Assembly (NCBI GenBank): GCA_020310875.1
Contig: MU260072.1
Coordinates: forward strand, 512,501 to 576,500
Direction: 5' to 3'
DNA: 64,000 nucleotides
Source: Ceratopteris richardii
Lineage: Eukaryota; Streptophyta; Polypodiopsida; Polypodiales; Pteridaceae
Shown: positions 55,347 to 64,000 of the stretch, in pieces
How the letters are laid out: the number at the start of each line of letters is the position of its first letter
Position numbering within the stretch: the first letter of the stretch is position 1
The notes under the pieces: generated by a model
Told to the model about the DNA's origin: nothing
Seen by the model: only the letters and a program-made list of their open reading frames with translations
Databases searched by the model: none
Made by a program: the position numbers and the translations under genes

Positions 55347-57362
55347 TTTATTTTCAGAGAAACAGTATGAAGAGCTTTTAAAATCAATTTTATTTAAGCC
55401 TATACAAATTTTAATTATATCGAAAAGTGGAAGTGCTAGAGATCTTTAGGATTTAAGCCTATACAAAAGTTTATACAATTCTCTTAATAGATAAACCTAT
55501 ACAACTTAATAAACAATCTTCAAATATTGTATTTTTGTGATCCTGAATATTTCATATGTTTGTGTTCTCATAATCTCCTTTTGAAATCTCTTCAATGAAT
55601 TGCAGAAAGAAGGTCATTAGAAAAAACATAAGTATGCTTTTAATAAATATAAACATTCATTTAATAATTTAGCATTCAATACATAACTTAAACCTTATAC
55701 TAACACATGTATACAAACACTTCTAACTTCTAACTTCTAACTTAAACACATATGTAAACATTTACTTATATAAATGTAATCATACATTTGTTTCCATACA
55801 AATATATATCATATAATACTTCAACATCTCTTATACATACATGTATATCATCATATATTCATGCATATATGCATACCTACACATGCACTTCCACATCATA
55901 TGCTTATATATTCATGCACTTATGTATACTTCACAATTATATACACACATGCATAGATTCACATCATATATATGCATCTTAGACTATTATGCACATGAAT
56001 TCATACGTATGCACTTTCATATGTATGCATTCAAATCAATAATATTAAAACTCTATACTATGATAGATCTGATACAGTAAGATGATTTTAAGTTAAAACG
56101 TGAATAGACAATAACAAAGAGCTTTAAAAATTAAAGAGCTATAAGACTTTAGCTACAGATTGGATATCTACTTTATAGTAAATGCTTAGAATAATCTATA
56201 AATGATAAGTGGTGATATTTAGAACTAATCATTTCTCTCTCTCATCATGGTGCGTGCCTCATCTTCTGGAGATGTAATGTAGAAGTTTTCAACGCATGGG
56301 AACTAAAGAATGCATTTACTAATCTCAACAACCATACACAGAAGGGAGGTTCCTAATTACTTCAACATAGCGTAGAATAGTGAGCTTCTGTACGTGTGAA
56401 GTTGATGTACTCTTTATGTACAGTAACATAAATACAATACTAAGTATGTAGGGGTGGTTGAATGTTTTGCATGCTTAGCTAAATATTATGTATGATAGTG
56501 ATCTTCTGTGTGTATAGCTGCGCGAATGTTCATTAAGAATGAGTTTCATCAATATATTCATCATAGATCATAACTCTCTCCCTAACTTGCGTTTGTATGA
56601 ATCTATAGATGGAGGAATGAGGGGAAAAGATGGTGGGTCTACTCTCTCTCTCTCTCTCTTTCTCCCTCTCTAAGTTCTCTCTTCTATCTCTAAGCATGAG
56701 TTTTCTTATGCGTTAGTATGCATAACAAAGAGAAATTAAGATGTGAATTACAATGATCTAAATTGATTGAACATGTAAAAAAAACGTTTGTCTCACTATT
56801 CAGAAACCGAACCTAGAATCTGTGGGAAATGCATAATGTACATAGATAAAAAAAAAACCACGAAACACCCCTTTCTTTAAGTCCTTATGTTGCGACTTTT
56901 CACACATAGTCTCCAACAAAAGCTAAACTTATTCCACAACATGTGCAGCTCACTAAAAATAAAAGTGACGACATGAGCTGTATTAATGGGTGTGCAGCAT
57001 AATGTAGGTTATTGACATCTTCATTAATTGAAGAAAAGTTAAGCTATGTAAAGACTCAGCTCAGCTCATCTTGATGGTATGCAATTTTGAGCACCTACAT
57101 GCAATTAAATTAAAATATGCAACAAGATGACATGCACAAACTTCTCATAGGAACACAGAGTGCATGCTGTACAAAGTATGTCTGTCACGTGGCAATAGAG
57201 CATCAAAGAGGTCATTAGTAAAGTTGCAGTGTAAATAAGCACACATCTTTTCATCGCTACACTTGAAGAGTATCAATAGCAACCGAACAAAACGGTTAAG
57301 CATTTTCTTTCTATCTTCCCGTGTATCTGTATAGGTAAAGCAGTCGCCGCGAGGGAGGAGAT

Positions 57363-57405
<43 letters not shown>

Positions 57406-57415
57406 CTAAACTCTC

Positions 57416-57835
57416 TCATCCTCTGCGCGATGCGTGTCTGCAGATAAGAAGAGGGGAATGAAACACTCTCTTTCTCTCTCGCTCTCTCTCTCTCTTCTGG
57501 CTCAGAAGTTCTGTCAGCAAGAACAAATATTTAGCTACGGAGTCTATAGAACCTACATCAGACTTGTGGATGTCCGCCGAAGAGAGATTGAGGGCAATAA
57601 CGGTGTGGCCTGTAGGTTCGAGGCAGGCAACAACCTTGTACCAACACCAAGCGCCATGCACCAAACCATGTGCCAGCATAAAAAAATGGAACTTGTCTGG
57701 ACAAGAATGAAGACATAAACTTGGAAGCAACAGAGGCTCCAGCCCGTATAAAAAGGCCATCGAGGAGTTTGTCCTACAAATACAGTCAATCAACACGCGA
57801 TCTTCTGCAACTACTGGAGATTCATCTCTCATCAC
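57416..57835 (-). pseudogene. Methylesterase-like exon fragment captured in LTR 2
   Basis: Counterpart of 33274-33795. The MES-like part (57697 to about 57494) reads FHFFMLAHGLVHGAWCWYK and CLEPTGHTVIALNLSS, keeping the family GHTV that copy 1 changed to CHTV. It ends at LLTELLSQ, close to where methylesterase exon 1 usually ends, then runs into a GA microsatellite. Confidence 0.8.
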
Positions 57836-58475
57836 GTCTGGATCTCTGTCTTGTACTCATGATTAACCACAATCGAGAGAACAAAAAACACAAAAAATAC
57901 ACACTCTCTCTCTGACATGACTGTACCTGCACAAAGAAGGTCATTAGAACCAAAATGCATACGATCTCACATATATATAGGAATATAAACATGCGTAACC
58001 AACTTTTACTAGTTAGTTAACTAGTTAGTAAAATAGTAAGTTTATCATGCATACTTAGGATAACTATTAGTTAACATACTAATACACTAACACATAATCA
58101 TATGAAGATAGAATCATACGTAGAAATCATATCACATTAATTAATTAAATCAATTATACCTAATATTATTTCTTTTATCTTACATTTTAATTACATAGAT
58201 ATTATTTATCTATTTATATTTTATTTAGTTTTTATTAACTATAAATGAACATAAATATCAAAGTCACATATTACAATAAAAAAACTTAATAATTATACAT
58301 GTTCTTAGAACAATTTAGGCATTTTTAGGTTAAGGACAAATAAACTTGATTAATGTACATTTAATATGGATCTAATCACCTAAAACATACCTTTATTATA
58401 CCCATGTTTAGGTAGGTAATTTTTTCTTCGATTCGAAGACAAATGCCCACTTATATTTCTCTTATATATTCATAT

Positions 58476-58621
<146 letters not shown>

Positions 58622-59980
58622 CATAGAATCCAGATTATCATTCATTCTCATAAACATATGAACACATACACCATTGAGTGCATTTCATACAAATATAGAA
58701 ACTCAACCTTATAATTATTGGCACAAAGAGTTAAACTTAAATTCTCTTTTATTCTCTCCTAAATGTATTCTTATGATCATATACACGTTCTAATAAACAC
58801 ATAATATGTATAAAGGGAAAAATTAAAGTATCAATTTATCCTCCACTCTGAATATATATTTTCATCTTTTTCCTGCAGGTATCCAAGAGAAAAGATTAGT
58901 CAAATTAAATCAAAGCATTAAAAAATATGAGAGAGAGAGATATCATTTAACTAGCTCTAAAGGAAATTATTTTTATTTTTCCATATGACAATTAAAGTGA
59001 GGAAATCCTTCCGACATCTGCCCCCACCAAACCTGCACATCGCCCTCGATGGGCCAACCTGTAGATCAAAATAGGAAAGCAGTATCAAATTCTTAAAAAA
59101 AAAATAAAAAAATTTCTTAAACTATTTTTAAACTTATATGAAATATGCTCCTAAAGGTAAGTACATCTTTTGATAGTTAAGAAAAACCTTTTAAAATTAT
59201 GCAAACTTGAATCACAAACGTTTTTGTTCAATGCATAAAATTGAAAACAAGTTTTAGAAAGTCCCATAGAAATCAATCGGACAGTTGTGGTACTTGCTCT
59301 TCTATTAACCCATTCAAAAGTAATAAATATTTTATATAAATGGTCTATCCCTCATTCCCTAGCCATTTGCCATAAGATGCATCTAACTAATTCCTCTATA
59401 GCATAAATCCGCCTCATATTGCCCGTATAGAATTTCAGAAGTGGTTTCGAGACCACAACTGAATCATGATAACTTTTTTCTTTTCTTTTCTTTTCTTTCT
59501 TTTTCTTTTTCTTTTTTAATTTTCTTTTTCTCATCTTGCAGTAGCCATTAATATACTGCTTGATGTTCTCATTTTTCTCTTTTCTTAATTTTTCTTCGCA
59601 ACTTTTTTGTTTAAGGGGAAAGGCTTAACCCCTAATCAGAGCAGAGGTTCTAGAGGAATGCTATATTGGGAACTAGGATCTCATTAGCGACATGGTTTGG
59701 AAGTTAACGTAGTCTACCTATATAAAATAAACTTACTTCTCCTAGGAATTGCAAGTTAAGTGTTCCCTCTCCTATCCTTATGAAAGCCATAGGGTCTCCA
59801 ATTCTTATTTTCTCTTCATACACATCCCTACTTCAGTTTTAAATTTATTGTTTCATAATTTTAAAAATCTTCCTTTCCTATCAAAAAGATGTACATATCT
59901 ACACATGAAATGCATCAATAAAAAATCATATTAGCAACTAGAAAATAAGTAATGTTTAGAACTCTTTCACCTCATCATTT

Positions 59981-62269
59981 TTATTTTTCTTCATCGTCGT
60001 CCTCCAAGAAGTCTTCGTCCAATTCAAATTTACTGCTTTCTCTTCTTCTAAAGAGCTTGATTCTTTTCCCTGCAATCAAATTCTTTAGCATAGAACCATC
60101 AAATTCACGTAATTTATATGTACCTGTTTCATAAACTGAAACAACAACGTAAGGTCCGAACCAACGTTTAGTTAGTTTCCGACGTGCATCGTATTGAGTA
60201 TCAAACGTACTATCATATACAAGCACCCAGTCACCACTCTCTATTGGTTGCGGTCTTAGTCTATGTTTCTTATCAAAATATAATTTATTTTCCAACCTAG
60301 ATTTTTTTAATTTTTTTATTGCTTCTTTAAGATTTTCATTTCCTTGTTTTAATTGCTTAATTCTAAGTGCTAATAACTCTTCTCTTGAAATGTTATCTTT
60401 CCAACCTAAATTTATCCAATTAATTATCTGAGTATGAATGGGAAATAATGGTTTCTGACAGTACATGAGTTCAGCTGGCATAAAACCAGTTGTTCTCGTG
60501 TACGTCATGCGATCAGCCCAAAGAGCAAATGGGAGATATTTTGGCCATTGACCAATATCTCCGTGGCAAGCTTTTGAAATAGCCTTCACTATGGAAGGAT
60601 GTCCTCCTTCTATTTTACCATTTGCTTCTGGGTTATAGGCAATCGTAAGAGACAATAGAATCCCATGTTGTGCAAAGAATTCTCTCGCCTCTCTCGCATC
60701 TAACTCACCTCTATCCGCTACTACTTTTTCTATATATCCAAATATGGATAAAACTTCTTCTAGAAGGAATATGCATACGTTATAAGTAGTATTGGAACGA
60801 AGCACTCTACCTTCGACGTGGTTTGTCAAATCCTTTCGTGCAAGAACAATATATCGCATGCCATCATTGCTTTTAGGCATGGTCACAAGGTCTAATACCC
60901 ACTTGTAATGAACACAAGGTGGATAAGTCGGGTGAAGGGGATCTCTATGCTTGATAGAGGAATGTTACTGGCACTTACTACAAGTGCTCACAAATTCTTT
61001 AACAGTTACATACATCCTCGGCCACCAGTAGCTTTCTCTAATTTTTTCATATGTAGCTACAAATCCTTTATGACAAGCCCAAAGGCTTTCGTGCAACTCT
61101 TGCATAACTTGCACTTGAAAAACCTTCAAACCTAGCACTCTTTGAGGGTTTCGAACCTTTCCTCTAGCATGTCTCCAAAGACATCCATCTTTCAAGAAGA
61201 AGTTGAAAGACGTCTTCCTGATGTTCCGGAATCGATTTGAAGACCAGCTTGGGGAAGGCTGAAATGAACTCAGATAGTTTCCTATATCTCGGCACTCTCT
61301 TTCATAATCGTTTTCTCTAAATCTTTCATACGTATAGGTAGATGTTTCATAATTTATTAAATTAATATGATTATTTAATGCTTCACTATTATTGTCGAAT
61401 TTTGCTCTTGAAAGCATATCAGCAATGGCATTATGTTTACCGGCTATATGAACAAAAGCACGATTAATGAATTTAATGTAGGCTATCCATCGAAGCATAG
61501 CTATATCTGGAGATGAACAATTAGCTATTAAACCTATTAATGGAAGACAATCGGTCTCTACTATTACATTAGCTCCTATAAAGTACTCTTTATCTGTTTT
61601 TAAAGCTGTAACTAATCCCCACAGTTCTCTCTTAATTTGCGGGTAATTCTTTTGAGTATCATGAAGAATCTTTGCTCCAAAGCAAACTGCGTACCTTTGT
61701 TCCTTCTCATCATCTTGCCCAATGACCCAGCCTATACCAATAGGACTAGTGTCAACGGTTAGGATTACAGGCTTATTTCCTGTATAGTCAATATGTTTCA
61801 AAACAGGAGCATTGATAAGCAATTGCTTTAGACGCCTCATGGTTCTAAAATGCTCATCAGTCCAAAAGAATTTCTTGCTTTTTCTCAATAAATCATAAAG
61901 CGGATTCGCTATATGAGCAAAGTGAGGGATCCAGATGACATAGAAAACACATGCACCTAGGAATCTCCTTACTTCACTTACATTGCGACGTCTCTCAGAA
62001 ATCCTACTAATGGCATCAACTTTTGCTGGATAGGGTCTACGACCATAATGGCCACATAAATGCCCAGTTATTAGCACTTCATTAACACCAAAAGTTGATT
62101 TCTCTAGGGAAAAAGTTAGTCCAACCTCTTCAAATCTTTCAAATATCTTTTCACATTCTGAAATATGGCTGGAAACAAACTTTCTACAACCAGATGAATC
62201 TAAACTTTCATCCTTTTCTTTTTCCACACACCCCTTTATTGGAATATCATCAATAAAAGGCATCATCAC
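59981..62269 (-). pseudogene. Gypsy copy 2 RT end, RNase H and integrase
   Basis: Open from FIDD of RT (MMMPFIDDIPIKG) through RNase H to the integrase zinc region ending CSKCQ; there a TAA (near 60969) replaces the Leu codon of copy 1. The core (VVADRGEL, YNPEANGKIEGGH, with Gly for Arg) and the complete C-terminal domain (ESGDWVLVYDST, GPYVVVSVYETGTYKL, RIKLFRRRESS) follow to 59981. The C-terminal part is intact here, unlike copy 1. Confidence 0.9.
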
Positions 62270-63282
62270 TTTTGGGATAAAGTCACATCTCGACTCTCAA
62301 TTGCTATTTGAAACTGATCATACCCTGAATACAGGTCTCCCATTGAATAGATGGAGTGACCAGCAAATGCCTCGGCAAACTCATCTACAATGGGACCCGT
62401 TCCTACATTCCTAATAGTGACTTTATTCACACGCTGTAAATCTTGAATAAAGCGTAGCTTCCCACTCTTTTTTGGTACCATGAACCACCTATTAGAGTAT
62501 GGTGGTGAGGATGGTTCCAAGATTCTCATGGCAATCTTCTCCTTTAACAGTCTCATTAGCTCAGGTAAATGAGCCTTCGGAACTGGAATCGGACGAAGAT
62601 TCCAAGGAATATGCGGTACTGTGAAAATAATCATCGGAGCTACTAACTTTGGGTCTGCACATCCTATCTCATGAGGGAACAAAGAAAAAGCTTTACCATG
62701 ACGAACAATCATCTTGGTAAACTGCTCTTTTTCAATTTGAGAAAGAAATTCATCACCGAATTTAATAATTTTCTTACTCTCCTCGGTAAATATGTGACCT
62801 ATCTTAGATCGATCTCTAAGAATGGGATCATTTGATACTCGACGAAGTATTTCATGACTATCTTTAGGTAAGGGTTGAGCTACAGGATTTATTTTCTTTT
62901 CTATAGTTTTGTATTTGGTTTCTATGCTAACTTCATGTTCTATGATAAATTCACTAATAATCTCATACTCTTGAATAGAGTTAAGAATTATCAGATGTGA
63001 TTCAAAATTTTCGTGAGAAACACTTTCTAGCTCTTCTAATAGAGTGGGACTTTTTGATAATTCAATTATACACTCAATTTTCTCGTCACTTAAAATTAAT
63101 CCAGTTTTTCTAAAATATTTTTCAGTTTGGTTTCTAAATGCTTTTGTAAGATTTTCTTTAGTAATATAGTGTAAGCTAGTTGTAGGAGTACAAATTAAGT
63201 AATTTTCAAATTTATGTTCATTGATAGGCGAGACATCAAAACAACGTCCACTATTGTCTCGCTCAATAGTGGAGTCTAGCAA
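62266..63282 (-). pseudogene. Gypsy copy 2 RT, N-terminal part
   Basis: Begins in the -1 frame at the frameshift site (LDSTIERDNSGRC) and runs open through a ~150-residue connecting region and the RT fingers: NLRPIPVPKAHLPELM, NRWFMVPKKSGKLRFIQD, SGYDQF. It stops after SRDVT because a 107-bp deletion has removed the LPQG region; the 4-bp deletion of copy 1 is absent. Confidence 0.9.
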
Positions 63283-63288
63283 AAATTT
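63247..63288 (-). promoter_or_regulatory. Putative -1 frameshift signal, copy 2
   Basis: Slippery A AAT TTT (63288-63282) in the protease frame, TAG two codons on, 8-nt spacer, then the 10-bp stem TCCACTATTG/CAATAGTGGA with loop AGCGAGA (63273-63247). The -1 frame is exactly the open RT frame. Confidence 0.72.
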
Positions 63289-64000
63289 TGATCATAGTAC
63301 GCTCCATATTCTCTTACAGGTAGTGGATCATCACATACATGACTGATCGAGTCAATAGGATTTCTTCTTAAGCTCTTTCTATTTCTAGTGTGGTTTGGGC
63401 GAACCGTCATAACTTGCAAAGAATCCATCCCTGATTTGGATCGAATTCTTGCATACGCTGATCCTTCGTTCATTGCCTTTGTTTCCATCCTCATTTCAGC
63501 TATAAGTGGCTGTCCAAGAATCACTTCATATGAACAATTATTTTGAACGAAGAAGTGAAACTCTTCTCGAACACCACCTATCATAATAGGCACATTCGCA
63601 CATGCACCCAACAAAATGCCAGAGCCATTGTCAGCTGTTCTCATCCGCCAGCCGTGCTCTTTATCAATTGGCCACCTAAATTTGTCAAAGAACTTTTTTG
63701 AAATCACGTTTATCTCTGACCCCGAGTCAATGAGAGCCAAAGCTAAACAAGAATCCTTTTCATCACCGATTCTAATCTTTACTTCTGGTGTGCCTCGTGC
63801 CCAGAAGGTAGAATTGTATTTACTTTCACTTTTGAACATTTCTTCATCAGGTTGTATATGTCCTAGAAAATTTCTATTTACACTTCCTGTTGTAAATTCT
63901 TCATCATCCTCATAATCACTTTCACTCAATGTAACTACGTCATTCATAGCTAGGGTTTCTTCTGCCACGTCTTGCATATCCTCGTCTTGTGGAAAAGGAA
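63276..64000 (-). CDS. Gypsy copy 2 protease (partial, runs off window)
   Basis: Open to the window edge. It contains ALALIDSGSEINVISKKFF (DSG catalytic motif), SYEVILGQPLIAEMR and then a tail ending AYYDQNFC at the TAG next to the frameshift site. No break is visible in the part inside the window. Confidence 0.85.
   Translation of the reverse strand, partial: PFPQDEDMQDVAEETLAMNDVVTLSESDYEDDEEFTTGSVNRNFLGHIQPDEEMFKSESKYNSTFWARGTPEVKIRIGDEKDSCLALALIDSGSEINVISKKFFDKFRWPIDKEHGWRMRTADNGSGILLGACANVPIMIGGVREEFHFFVQNNCSYEVILGQPLIAEMRMETKAMNEGSAYARIRSKSGMDSLQVMTVRPNHTRNRKSLRRNPIDSISHVCDDPLPVREYGAYYDQNFC

Overview
This window looks like nuclear DNA of a land plant with a large, repeat-rich genome. 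It contains plant-type Copia elements primed by initiator tRNA-Met, a Ty3/gypsy element with very long LTRs, and an En/Spm (CACTA) DNA transposon, in AT-rich sequence full of CT, CA/TG and TA microsatellites. I see no intact single-copy host gene, no tRNA or rRNA, and nothing bacterial or organellar. The sequence does not allow a species call.

Left part (1-30630): a nested stack of Copia elements. The oldest, A (+ strand), is now in three pieces (1-3273, 9703-9947, 27065 to about 27270). A young, almost intact Copia (- strand, 3274-9702, TSD GTTAT) sits in its RNase H region. A second Copia, B (+, 9948-27064, TSD GAAAT), sits a little further on. B carries a 0.9-kb TIR element in its left LTR, a 67-bp duplication around a truncated LTR, and a third Copia, D (+, 16027-25329, TSD GAGGT/GAGAT). 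D in turn contains a truncated minus-strand Copia, C, and an orphan LTR-like block. From about 29200 to 30630 there is the tail of another old minus-strand Copia, F.

Right part (30631-64000): a Ty3/gypsy element on the minus strand in tandem arrangement, LTR - internal - LTR - internal (runs off the end). Each LTR is about 5 kb and contains a small ORF and a fragment resembling the first exon of a plant methylesterase (alpha/beta hydrolase). Between the protease and reverse transcriptase frames lies what looks like a -1 ribosomal frameshift signal, kept in both copies. Both copies are broken at different places.

The first LTR is split by a 12,033-bp CACTA transposon (35111-47143, 3-bp TSD TTT), which is the most interesting object here. 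It has CpG-rich palindromic subterminal repeats, a + strand TNP2-type transposase gene whose catalytic core is deleted, and a - strand TNPA-like gene (327 codons, seven exons) whose 5.75-kb intron encloses most of the transposase gene. Within the transposase gene are two extra cargoes. One is a 253-codon open exon encoding a SET domain, in frame with the upstream zinc-binding exon. The other, in the next intron, is a ~300-bp-armed inverted repeat made from a fragment resembling DMS3/GMI1, an SMC-hinge family that includes an RNA-directed DNA methylation factor. A transposon carrying a SET domain and a hairpin against a silencing-factor family is a candidate anti-silencing system; the functional part of that statement is inference.
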